Part shown: positions 41,651 to 49,937 of the stretch, piece by piece | Layout: every line of letters starts with the position of its first letter | Position numbering within the stretch: position 1 is the first letter of the stretch | Assembly (NCBI GenBank): GCA_024684815.1 | Contig: JAIKWL010000021.1 | Span: 1 to 54,153, forward strand | Reading direction: 5' to 3' | Length of the DNA stretch: 54,153 nt | Source: Saccharofermentans sp. | GTDB taxonomy: Bacteria; Bacillota; Clostridia; Saccharofermentanales; Saccharofermentanaceae | Notes under the pieces: model-generated | Databases searched by the model: none | What the model was told of the DNA's origin: nothing | What the model saw: the letters and a program-made list of their open reading frames with translations, nothing else | Made by a program: the position numbers and the translations under genes

Positions 41651-43294
41651 ATGAGAAGTATAAAAACAAAGGGGCTGAGTCTTTTGCTTTCGCTGATAAC
41701 GGTCTTTGGTATCGTTTTCAGTTTTGTCGGGGCTGTCAGCGCGGACGATTTTTATTTTATCAAGCAACCGGTGGGCGGAAGCTGCGATTATGCGGATTCT
41801 TTTAAGATCACATGGACATTAAGTCAGGAACCGGACTGGGTTAATCTTGAGTACCGGAGAGGTGATGACCCTACCTGGTATGCGGGAGTGGATTTCCACG
41901 GATCTTCATACCAGATCAGATACAGCATGGGAGTATCCTCATACAGACTTGTGGCCTCCAAAAATTATAAACAGATATATTCAGATCCGTTTGTCGTAAA
42001 GTGGACGGGCAAGGATCCCTACAGTTTCTGGACATCCCCCGAAAGTACTACGCGCTACAAATCGCAGGATTATACAATAACCTGGACATTAGGTTCGACT
42101 CCAAGATATGTCAAGCTCCTAAAATACGATAAGAGCAGAGGTTTTTGGACAAGCGAGGCAGAGCTGACCGGATTAAAGAAATACGATATCAGATTTCACA
42201 ATGATTATTCCGAGACATTCAAGTTATTTGCTGCTTTCAACTACGGGGATGTTTACAGCAAAACATTTACGGTAACCTGGCTCGAAGATACTTTCAATGT
42301 AAGCGTAATATCAGGTAAGACAGCAAGTGACACTGCAACGGCAGGAGATATGGTAACGGTAACTGCGAATGCCGCTCCGACCGGCAAGGAATTTGATAAG
42401 TGGGTCGTTACTAAAGGCAAGATAACGCTTGCGGATGCGAATGCTGCCAAGACCACATTTACGATGCCTTACGAAGACGTGAGCCTCAAAGCAACGTACA
42501 AAGACATCCTTTACGAAATGACCGTGGATTATGACCCTGCAATGGTAGAAGTGGACGGCATCTTCTCGATCAAGACATCTTGTTATGGTGACGAATACAG
42601 TTTTACCGTAACGCCTAAAGCCGGGTATAAGCTCGTTTCAGTTATGGCAAACGGAAAGAAACTTAACGCATCAGGATCTGAATATGTAGTTACACAGCCT
42701 GCAGGAAAACTTGTTGTATCTGTTAAGGCTGAACCGATCGTAAATAGCGGCTGGCTTCAGACAGACACAAAATGGATGTACTTTGAATCAGGCAAGCCGG
42801 TGACGGGCTGGAAGAAGATCAGCGGAGTATGGTTTTACTTTGATCTGAGAGGCATAATGGCAACCGGATGGAAACTTGTCGACTGTGAATGGTACTATTT
42901 TGAGAACTCAGGTCACTTGACAACAGGATGGCAGAAGATCGGCGGAAGCTGGTATTTCTTCGGTTCCGACGGTGCGATGAGGACCGGCTGGGTACAATCC
43001 GGAAATAACTGGTATTATATGCAGTCTTCGGGCATTATGGCCACCGGATGGCAGAAGACCGGCGGCAAGTACTACTTCCTTAAGCAGGACGGGGTAATGG
43101 CCGCAAATGAGTGGTGCGGAGGTTACTGGTTAAACAGTGACGGCTCATGGACATATCCTTACAAAGCAAGCTGGAAGCAGGATTCAAAGGGCTGGTGGTA
43201 CGGCGATGACTCCGGATGGTACGCTAAAGACTGTAATGTGAAGATCGACGGTAAGGAATATGTGTTTGATAAAAACGGGTACTGGATCACGTAA
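41651..43294 (+). CDS. Secreted wall-binding protein with tandem N-terminal domains and choline-binding-type repeats
   Basis: The 547-residue protein has a signal peptide (cut near residue 31, VSA-DD). Two related domains follow (about 34-117 and 118-212); both have ITWTL early, an IR...S pattern in the middle and F.V.W at the end. A bacterial repeat domain of the type with FDKWVVTKGKITL and TFTMPYEDVSLKATY follows (about 213-285). Residues 366-490 hold about six repeats of the CW_binding_1 type, each with GW, an aromatic pair and G (GWKKISGVWFYFD, GWQKIGGSWYFFG, and others). The protein has no catalytic domain. It likely binds to teichoic acid and carries a ligand-binding part. Confidence 0.88.
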   Translation: MRSIKTKGLSLLLSLITVFGIVFSFVGAVSADDFYFIKQPVGGSCDYADSFKITWTLSQEPDWVNLEYRRGDDPTWYAGVDFHGSSYQIRYSMGVSSYRLVASKNYKQIYSDPFVVKWTGKDPYSFWTSPESTTRYKSQDYTITWTLGSTPRYVKLLKYDKSRGFWTSEAELTGLKKYDIRFHNDYSETFKLFAAFNYGDVYSKTFTVTWLEDTFNVSVISGKTASDTATAGDMVTVTANAAPTGKEFDKWVVTKGKITLADANAAKTTFTMPYEDVSLKATYKDILYEMTVDYDPAMVEVDGIFSIKTSCYGDEYSFTVTPKAGYKLVSVMANGKKLNASGSEYVVTQPAGKLVVSVKAEPIVNSGWLQTDTKWMYFESGKPVTGWKKISGVWFYFDLRGIMATGWKLVDCEWYYFENSGHLTTGWQKIGGSWYFFGSDGAMRTGWVQSGNNWYYMQSSGIMATGWQKTGGKYYFLKQDGVMAANEWCGGYWLNSDGSWTYPYKASWKQDSKGWWYGDDSGWYAKDCNVKIDGKEYVFDKNGYWIT

Positions 43295-43342
43295 ATCCTG
43301 CTGTTGATTTTGAAAGTATTTATATTTTTCCGGAGCAAAAAT

Positions 43343-43380
43343 AAATACCACGAAAACGGCTTTTCGTGGTATTTGTTTTG
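43343..43380. terminator. Bidirectional terminator between convergent genes
   Basis: A perfect 14-bp stem AAATACCACGAAAA / TTTTCGTGGTATTT around loop CGGC. GTTTTG follows on the plus strand, and ATTTTTGCTC on the minus strand, so it can serve both the wall-binding protein gene and ktrA. Confidence 0.88.
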
Positions 43381-43411
43381 ACGGAAAAATTATATTAATA
43401 CCGATTTGATC

Positions 43412-44065
43412 TCAGTAATTGATGCCGAAAGCTTTCTTTATGTCTTTGTCCGCTCCGAAAACAGTTACTGTGTCGCCTTCTTCGAAAACAAGGTCGGCGG
43501 GGAATTCGAGGATGGGTTTATCTGATCTCTTTATTGAAAGCACATTGAGATGAAGCTTGTTCCTGATGCTGAGGTCTGCAAGGCTCTTGCCGATCCAGTT
43601 GTCAGGCACTTTGACTTCAAAGATCGAGTATTCGCCGGGATATTCAAGATAATCCAGAACCGTTGCCGAGCAATAACGGATGGCGGACCATTCTGCAAGC
43701 TGTCTTTCGGGAAATACGACCGAATCAGCGCCGTTTCTTAACAGGAACTTTTCCTGAACGGAACGTGAAGCTCTGGCTACAACATATTTAGCACCGTTCT
43801 CTTTAAGAAGTGAGGTTGCCTCTAATGAAGACTGGAACTTGTCTCCGATCGCTACGAAGCAGACATCAAAGTTCTCAACACCAAGAGATTTGATGAAGTG
43901 TTCATCTGTAGCATCTCCGATAAGAGAACTGGTGACCATTCCGAGTATTGGATTTATTCTTTCTTCGGAGGAGTCAACTGCCATGATCTCATCGCCCGCT
44001 TTATTCAGCTGATCGATAAGGTGATAGCCGAAACGTCCTATTCCGATAACGAGTACACTCTTCAT
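43412..44065 (-). CDS. ktrA: KtrA/TrkA-type potassium channel regulator
   Basis: The 217-residue cytoplasmic subunit has a Rossmann RCK_N domain (VLVIGIGRFGYHLIDQL, then AVDSSEERI, GDATDEHFIKSLGVENFD) and a C-terminal RCK_C domain from about 135 (SIFEVKVPDNWIGKSLADLSIR). RCK rings bind ATP/ADP or c-di-AMP and gate the membrane subunit. It lies 22 bases after ktrB in the same operon. Confidence 0.93.
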   Translation of the reverse strand: MKSVLVIGIGRFGYHLIDQLNKAGDEIMAVDSSEERINPILGMVTSSLIGDATDEHFIKSLGVENFDVCFVAIGDKFQSSLEATSLLKENGAKYVVARASRSVQEKFLLRNGADSVVFPERQLAEWSAIRYCSATVLDYLEYPGEYSIFEVKVPDNWIGKSLADLSIRNKLHLNVLSIKRSDKPILEFPADLVFEEGDTVTVFGADKDIKKAFGINY

Positions 44066-44087
44066 ATGATTATTCCTTTCTGCCGGA

Positions 44088-45425
44088 TCAACCGACCGCT
44101 ATATTATCTGCAGGATATTGTTTATTAACTGTTGATCTTCTCGATATTGCAGCAAAGACAAGTGTAAGCCCGCCTACTCGTCCCGTGTACATCGACAGTA
44201 TCAGTATGATCTTGGAAAATATCGTAAGTGTCGGGGTTATGCCCATTGAAAGACCGACTGTACCAACCGCGGAAGCACTTTCAAAGAGAGCTTTGAGGAA
44301 AGCGATATCTTCTATCTTTGAAATGAACATAGCGCCGAAAACGGTTATCAGGATATCGAGCATGAATACGGCAACAGCACCTGAAATGGCTTCCTGTGTG
44401 ATCCTCCGCTTGAATACTGCAGGCGCTTTTTCGCGCTTGAATACGGAGATCATGGTGAAGAATAGGATCGCGACGGTAGTGATCTTCATGCCGCCTGCGG
44501 TGGAACCGGGTGCGCCGCCTATCAGCATCAGGATCATTGTCATTACTATGCCTGTCCCTGAGAAAGTATTGTAGTCTGTTGTATTGAATCCGGCGGTCCT
44601 CGGAGTTACAGCCTGGAAGAGAGATGCAAGGAATCTCTGATCAAGAGGAAGGCCTTTGTACTCGCCAAACCAGAGATATACCATGGGGACGAGGACCAGA
44701 ATTAATTCCATGACGATTATGATCTTACTCTGGGTACTGTACTTGTAAAACTTAAGACCGTGTCTTCTTATATCCATCCAGGTAAGGAATCCGAGTCCTC
44801 CCGTGAGGATGAGCAAAACAAGAGTAATGACGATAACAGGGTTATCCATGTAAGGCATCATGGAAGAGAAAGCCCCGTGTGAACCGTTCAGATCAAATCC
44901 CGCATTACAGAATGCGGAGATGGAGGTAAAGACTGAAAGCCAGATTCCTTTAAGAGGACCGTATTCCATTATGAAGACCGGAGACATCAGTAATGCTCCG
45001 CAAGCCTCGAAGATAACACAGCCGATACAGATGAATCTGGTGTATTTCATGATCTCGCCGAGATTAGGCGCGGCAACGGCTTCCTGAAGAGTCGTTCTTG
45101 CACGAAGACCGATCTTAACGCCGATCAGTTTTGTAAGGAGAGTAGTCATAGTGACTACGCCCATACCGCCTATCTGGATAAGAGAGAGAATGACGATCTG
45201 TCCGAACCAGGTCCAGTGCTGCCAGGTGTCATAAACGATAAGACCTGTAACGCAGCTTGCAGAAGTGGCTGTAAACAGTGCATCTGAGATCTTTGTCCAT
45301 TCGCCTGATCTGGAAGATATGGGCAGCATGAGAAGAAATGCCCCGACAATGATCATTGCCGCGAAGCCCAAAAGAATAGTCTGAGCTCCGCTCAGCTTGA
45401 AATGTTTAAGCCCTTTTTCACTCAT
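44088..45425 (-). CDS. ktrB: KtrB/TrkH-type potassium transporter
   Basis: The 445-residue membrane protein has the four-repeat M1-P-M2 plan of the Trk/Ktr family. Selectivity-filter loops are seen as TATSASCVTGLIVYDT, SAFCNAGFDL, TPRTAGFNTTDY and SASAVGTVGLSMG, each with the central Gly. With KtrA it imports potassium, coupled to sodium in many species. The ATG at 45425 lies six bases after a TATAAT box, so the mRNA may be leaderless. Confidence 0.95.
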   Translation of the reverse strand: MSEKGLKHFKLSGAQTILLGFAAMIIVGAFLLMLPISSRSGEWTKISDALFTATSASCVTGLIVYDTWQHWTWFGQIVILSLIQIGGMGVVTMTTLLTKLIGVKIGLRARTTLQEAVAAPNLGEIMKYTRFICIGCVIFEACGALLMSPVFIMEYGPLKGIWLSVFTSISAFCNAGFDLNGSHGAFSSMMPYMDNPVIVITLVLLILTGGLGFLTWMDIRRHGLKFYKYSTQSKIIIVMELILVLVPMVYLWFGEYKGLPLDQRFLASLFQAVTPRTAGFNTTDYNTFSGTGIVMTMILMLIGGAPGSTAGGMKITTVAILFFTMISVFKREKAPAVFKRRITQEAISGAVAVFMLDILITVFGAMFISKIEDIAFLKALFESASAVGTVGLSMGITPTLTIFSKIILILSMYTGRVGGLTLVFAAISRRSTVNKQYPADNIAVG

Positions 45426-45431
45426 GTTGCT

Positions 45432-45460
45432 ATTATAAAACTAAACTTATTATTTTTTAA
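45432..45460 (-). promoter_or_regulatory. Promoter of ktrBA, probably leaderless
   Basis: On the minus strand, TTAAAA (45460-45455), 17-base spacer, TATAAT (45437-45432), six bases, then the ATG of ktrB at 45425. The geometry is identical to that before the DUF4015 gene, and there is no Shine-Dalgarno sequence. Confidence 0.6.
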
Positions 45461-45529
45461 AAGAAAATTGTCCTATTATTTGACGGCGGTCAAAAACCTT
45501 TATTGATATAATCTGCTTAATCGATTTTT

Positions 45530-47977
45530 ATGGAGATACATATTTTGGCAGACGAGAGTTTTAACAGTTCAGACGATTTTTTCAGAGATCTGGAGAGCAT
45601 TTACGGTCAGAGCAGTGAACCGGTTTCTGATCAGGATGCGGATCAGATGCTTGAAGGACTTAATAACGAACAGAGGGATGCGGTCACTCATCTTGACGGC
45701 CCTCTGCTCATACTGGCAGGCGCAGGTTCAGGCAAGACAAGAGTGATTACATACCGTATCGCTTATATGATGAAGAAGTATAATGTGGCTCCTTCATCTA
45801 TTCTTGCGATCACTTTTACGAATAAAGCGGCAAATGAGATGCGCCAGAGGATAGAGGGGCTTGTCGGAGACCGTTCCAAGTATATCTGGTGCGGTACGTT
45901 CCACAGTATCTTCGCCAGACTGTTAAGACGGCATGCGGAGCTTTTGGGATACACGAAGAATTTCTCTATAATCGATACTGATGACCAGCTCAAGCTTATC
46001 AAGGATTCTATGAAGGAACTTGATATTGCAGACAGCCAGTTTAAGCCCAAATCAGTTCAGAATGAGATCTCAAATTCAAAGAACGCCTTTGTCGATGTTG
46101 AAGAATATACCGTTCTGGCAGGCAAGGAATATTACCGCAGTGTTGTTGCCAGGATCTACAAAAGATATCAGGAGAAGCTTCTCGCGAATAATGCAATGGA
46201 CTTCGATGATATCCTTATCAATATGGTAAAGCTCCTTGAGCAGAACCCTGACATAGCAGAGCTTTACAGAGAGAAATTCAGATATGTAATGGTAGACGAG
46301 TATCAGGATACCAATATGCCCCAGTACCGTGCGGTAATGCAGCTGGCAAAGGGCAACGGCAACATCTGTGTAGTGGGTGATGATGACCAGTCGATATATT
46401 CATTCAGAGGTGCGGACGTCAGGCTCATCCTAAAGTTCGAGAAGGATTTCCCCGGTGCAAGAGTAATTAAGCTCGAAGAGAATTACCGTTCGACAAAGAC
46501 TATTCTTGATGCGGCAAACTGCGTAATAGCAAACAATAAAAAACGCAAGAGCAAGAGGCTCAGAACTTCAGGTGAGAACGGCGATAAGATCATTGTTATG
46601 AATGCGGACACAAGTGCCGGAGAAGCCGAGTTTGTCGGAAGGACCATCAAGATGATGGCTGATAAAGGCAAGTTCAAATATTCTGACTGTGCCGTCCTTT
46701 ACAGAATGAACGCGCTCTCACGTAACATAGAGACCACGCTGCATAATCTCGGTATTCCTTTCAGGGTATACGGCGGCATGCGTTTCTATGACAGAAAAGA
46801 GATCAAAGATATCCTGGCATATCTGAAGCTGATCAATGATCCTGCGGATAACATTTCATTTGAACGCATTATCAATGTCCCCAAAAGAGGGATCGGAGAT
46901 ACCACGATCGAGAAGATAAGACAGTATGCGATCAATGACGGTATCAGTATGTTCGAGTGTGCCATGCATGCGGTGGATTATCCGGAACTTGTAAGATCGG
47001 CAGGAAAGATAGGCTCTTTCACGGATCTTATAAACGGGATGAGAGACAAGCTCATTGAAAACGATCTGGATTTTGCTCATTTTGTCGATTACGTCGAGAA
47101 CGAATCCGGGATCATTGAAGAGATCACCGAGCAGCGCGAGAAGAAAGGCGAGATAATCGACCGTGTGGAAAACCTGAAAGAGCTCTTGTCTGAAGCTGCT
47201 GAATTCGACAAAGCCCACCGTGCCGAGCCGGTTGATGTGGACAGCATTGAGATAGACGAAGGTGACGGCTTCCCCGTAGAAGTTGACGATGATTTCTTCT
47301 TCGATACCGCAACCGCCGATACAACAGAGGGCATCCTTTCTCTTTATCTTGAGAATGCGTCACTTTTCACGGAAGGTGACAACTATAACGACAATGACGA
47401 TTACGTTAAGCTCATGTCGATCCACAGCGCCAAAGGTCTTGAATTCGGCGCGGTATTTATCATCGGCCTCGAAGAGGGTGTTTTCCCGAGCTACAGATCC
47501 ATCCAGAGCGCGGAGGATACTGAAGAGGAAAGAAGGCTCATGTATGTTGCGATAACGAGAGCCAAGAAGAATCTTTTCATGGTCCTCTCAAGACAGAGAC
47601 TTCTCTTCGGACAGACAAACTGCAACCGTCCGTCAAGATTCATAAAGGAGATCGAACCTGATCTTCTCTACCTTATGGGATCCAAGAGAGAACCTTCCAA
47701 AGAGGAACCTTCAGGAGAGAGCAGCAGGGAAAAGTCCAGAAAATCGATCGCTTCAGCTCTCAAATCGCAATTTGTCAAGGATAAGCCAAATGTATCCTCA
47801 GAAGGACATTTAGGTCCGGGTGATCTCTATGAAGGCTTGAGAGTGATCCATCCGAGACTTGGTGAAGGAGTCATACTGAAGGTGGAACCTGTGGGGGGAG
47901 ATGCACTTATAACTGTTGATTTTGACGGCAACCGCAAGAACATGCTGGCAAATGCCGCAGGCCTTAAGAAAGCCTGA
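45530..47977 (+). CDS. pcrA: PcrA/UvrD-type DNA helicase
   Basis: The 815-residue SF1A helicase unwinds DNA 3' to 5' in repair and replication restart. Motifs in order: Q motif LNNEQRDAV, Walker A AGAGSGKT (63-70), TFTNKAANEMR, GTFHSIFARLLR, DEYQDTN, GDDDQSIYSFRGAD, LEENYRST, and near the C-terminus LMSIHSAKGLEFGAVFIIGLEEG and MYVAITRAKK. A Glu/Asp-rich insert lies near 575-600, and the C-terminal RNA-polymerase-binding Tudor-like domain is present (GLRVIHPRLGEGVILKVEPVG). An alternative start is TTG at 45545 with GGAG upstream; the ATG has no ribosome site. Confidence 0.95.
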   Translation: MEIHILADESFNSSDDFFRDLESIYGQSSEPVSDQDADQMLEGLNNEQRDAVTHLDGPLLILAGAGSGKTRVITYRIAYMMKKYNVAPSSILAITFTNKAANEMRQRIEGLVGDRSKYIWCGTFHSIFARLLRRHAELLGYTKNFSIIDTDDQLKLIKDSMKELDIADSQFKPKSVQNEISNSKNAFVDVEEYTVLAGKEYYRSVVARIYKRYQEKLLANNAMDFDDILINMVKLLEQNPDIAELYREKFRYVMVDEYQDTNMPQYRAVMQLAKGNGNICVVGDDDQSIYSFRGADVRLILKFEKDFPGARVIKLEENYRSTKTILDAANCVIANNKKRKSKRLRTSGENGDKIIVMNADTSAGEAEFVGRTIKMMADKGKFKYSDCAVLYRMNALSRNIETTLHNLGIPFRVYGGMRFYDRKEIKDILAYLKLINDPADNISFERIINVPKRGIGDTTIEKIRQYAINDGISMFECAMHAVDYPELVRSAGKIGSFTDLINGMRDKLIENDLDFAHFVDYVENESGIIEEITEQREKKGEIIDRVENLKELLSEAAEFDKAHRAEPVDVDSIEIDEGDGFPVEVDDDFFFDTATADTTEGILSLYLENASLFTEGDNYNDNDDYVKLMSIHSAKGLEFGAVFIIGLEEGVFPSYRSIQSAEDTEEERRLMYVAITRAKKNLFMVLSRQRLLFGQTNCNRPSRFIKEIEPDLLYLMGSKREPSKEEPSGESSREKSRKSIASALKSQFVKDKPNVSSEGHLGPGDLYEGLRVIHPRLGEGVILKVEPVGGDALITVDFDGNRKNMLANAAGLKKA

Positions 47978-48016
47978 AGCACAAGGATTACCGAGAAAAG
48001 CCTGCCGGATATGTAG

Positions 48017-48022
48017 TATAAT
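48017..48022 (+). promoter_or_regulatory. Probable -10 box upstream of dgt
   Basis: Consensus TATAAT about 34 bases before the dgt ATG; no clear -35 box. Confidence 0.4.
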
Positions 48023-48055
48023 TACCTATCGTGTTTAGAAGGAGACTTCAAAAAG

Positions 48056-49285
48056 ATGTCAGATAATCTCAGCTTCCTGGATCTTTATTCCGACAGTATA
48101 GCAAGCATCGGAAAGTCAGATAAGATATCCGAGGCGACAAGGGCAAAGATACGCATGCTTCAGCAGCAGAAGGATAAGATCCTTAGTGTCAATGCCACGA
48201 AATGTTCTGAGTCTAAAGGCAGGGTGATCCCGGAAAATGACGGTGATATCAGGAATTGCTATGAGCGTGATATGGGCAGGATCATATATTCCCAGGCCTT
48301 CAGGCGCCTCAAGCATAAGACACAGGTCTTCTTCAATCCCGCTAACGATCACATCTGTTCAAGGTTAGAGCATGTCATCTATGTCGACTATATTGCTTCG
48401 ACTATCGGAAGCGCACTGAATCTGAATGTTGATCTCATAAAAGCTATCGCTTTGGGTCATGATGTCGGTCATACGCCTTTCGGTCACAGCGGAGAAAGAG
48501 TCCTTAACAAGAAACTTAAGCAGATCGATCCGAAGCTTTATTTCGAGCATGAATCGAACGGTCTGCGTGTTTTGAATATCCTCGAAAAGCATAATGAAGA
48601 CAGCGGTCTTAATCTCACTTTTGAAGTCAGGGACGGCATCATATCCCACTGCGGTGAATACTATTCCGAAAGAAAACTGGTGCCCTGCAAAGATAAGACG
48701 GAGGAAGATCTGTCATATCTGATCCCGAAGAAGGACCGCAAGGGCCCGGCTACAATGGAAGGCTGTGTCGTCAGGTTTGCAGATAAGATCGCGTATGTCG
48801 GAAGAGATATCGAAGATGCCCTGAGAACAGGTGTCATAGCAAGTGAATTTGACGTCCCGGTGGTTGCTGACGGAATGGGAAGCTCCAATTCGGAGATAAT
48901 CAATTTCCTCGTTCAGGACATCATCGAGAACAGTATCGACAAAGGATGCATCATGATGTCTGATCATGCAGGTGATGCCCTTGAGCACACCCTCAAGGAA
49001 AATGTCTCCAAGATCTATACCGCAGGAAAAGTTAAGACATACGAGAAGTACTGTGATGTTATGCTCGAGGGCCTTTTCGACGCTTTCTACGAAGCCGTTC
49101 AGAATATCGGAAAAGCCGAGAATTCCAAGTCCTCATCGATCAGAAAATTTGCGGAATTTGTTAAGAATCATCCGGAATACAAAGCAGGGATCGATACTCC
49201 GCTCCCGATATACGTATCCGATTACATTGCAGGCATGACAGATTCTTATGCTGTAAGCTGTTTTAACGAGATGTATAAGAGTTAA
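48056..49285 (+). CDS. dgt: dGTP triphosphohydrolase-like HD protein
   Basis: The 409-residue protein belongs to the HD-domain dNTP triphosphohydrolase family, which splits dGTP (or other dNTPs) to nucleoside and triphosphate. The metal motifs are in RRLKHKTQVF (N-terminal conserved part), SRLEHVIYVDY (first His), ALGHDVGHTPFGHSGE (HD), and the later KIAYVGRDIEDA (final Asp). AAGGAGACTT precedes the ATG. It starts the run of genes that goes on to yfbR. Confidence 0.92.
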   Translation: MSDNLSFLDLYSDSIASIGKSDKISEATRAKIRMLQQQKDKILSVNATKCSESKGRVIPENDGDIRNCYERDMGRIIYSQAFRRLKHKTQVFFNPANDHICSRLEHVIYVDYIASTIGSALNLNVDLIKAIALGHDVGHTPFGHSGERVLNKKLKQIDPKLYFEHESNGLRVLNILEKHNEDSGLNLTFEVRDGIISHCGEYYSERKLVPCKDKTEEDLSYLIPKKDRKGPATMEGCVVRFADKIAYVGRDIEDALRTGVIASEFDVPVVADGMGSSNSEIINFLVQDIIENSIDKGCIMMSDHAGDALEHTLKENVSKIYTAGKVKTYEKYCDVMLEGLFDAFYEAVQNIGKAENSKSSSIRKFAEFVKNHPEYKAGIDTPLPIYVSDYIAGMTDSYAVSCFNEMYKS

Positions 49286-49298
49286 CGGAGACATAGAT

Positions 49299-49934
49299 AT
49301 GGAAAACAGGGAAAAGTATGGTTTTTTCGCAATGCTGGACCGCATGCAGTACATCGGAAGATGGGCTCTGATGCGCAACAGCAGAACGGAGAATATAAAA
49401 GAACACAGTTTTGATGTTGCGGTCATCGCACATGCGCTGACCCTCCTTCATAACAGATTCGAAAAAGATGTCGAAGGAGCGATCCTGCCTGATCCTTATA
49501 AGGTACAGGCATATGCTCTTTATCACGACTGTACGGAGATCCTTACCGGAGATCTTCCGACTCCGATAAAGTACCGCAACAAAGAGATAACCAAAGCCTA
49601 TAAAGAAGTTGAATCAGAGGCAGCGGCAAGTCTTGTCGAGCTTCTTCCGGAAGATGAGGAGATGAGAGGGGTATATCTGGAACTTCTGTCACCTGAGTTA
49701 TCAACTGAGGAAGATAAACTTATTCATAAGCTTGTTAAGGCTGCTGACAAGATCGCAGCATATATCAAGTGCCTTAGAGAAGAGAGCACGGGGAATGCAG
49801 AGTTTGCAGCTGCAAAGGAATCAACGGGCAGGATAATAAAAGAGATGAATATGCCTGAGGTGGATTATTTTATGGAGCACTTTGTCCCTTCCTACGGATT
49901 TACACTCGATAAGATCACCGGAAGGGATCAGTAA
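49299..49934 (+). CDS. yfbR: YfbR-type 5'-deoxynucleotidase
   Basis: The 211-residue HD-domain enzyme removes phosphate from deoxynucleoside 5'-monophosphates. YGFFAMLDRMQYIGRWALMRN, then KEHSFDVAVIAHAL and YALYHDCTEILTGDLPTPIKY match YfbR, with the HD pair and both outer His/Asp ligands in place. It lies 13 bases after dgt, so the cell makes both enzymes together. The likely sense is control of dNTP and dNMP pools. Confidence 0.92.
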   Translation: MENREKYGFFAMLDRMQYIGRWALMRNSRTENIKEHSFDVAVIAHALTLLHNRFEKDVEGAILPDPYKVQAYALYHDCTEILTGDLPTPIKYRNKEITKAYKEVESEAAASLVELLPEDEEMRGVYLELLSPELSTEEDKLIHKLVKAADKIAAYIKCLREESTGNAEFAAAKESTGRIIKEMNMPEVDYFMEHFVPSYGFTLDKITGRDQ

Positions 49935-49937
49935 CAG

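Noticed and set aside
42739..43160. A DNA-level tandem repeat in the wall-binding gene
   Set aside because: The repeats are clear in protein but have drifted in DNA, so they are listed as protein repeats only.
45480..45512. A TTGACG/TATAAT promoter before pcrA
   Set aside because: The spacer would be 21 bases, too long for SigA; only the TATAAT is plausible.
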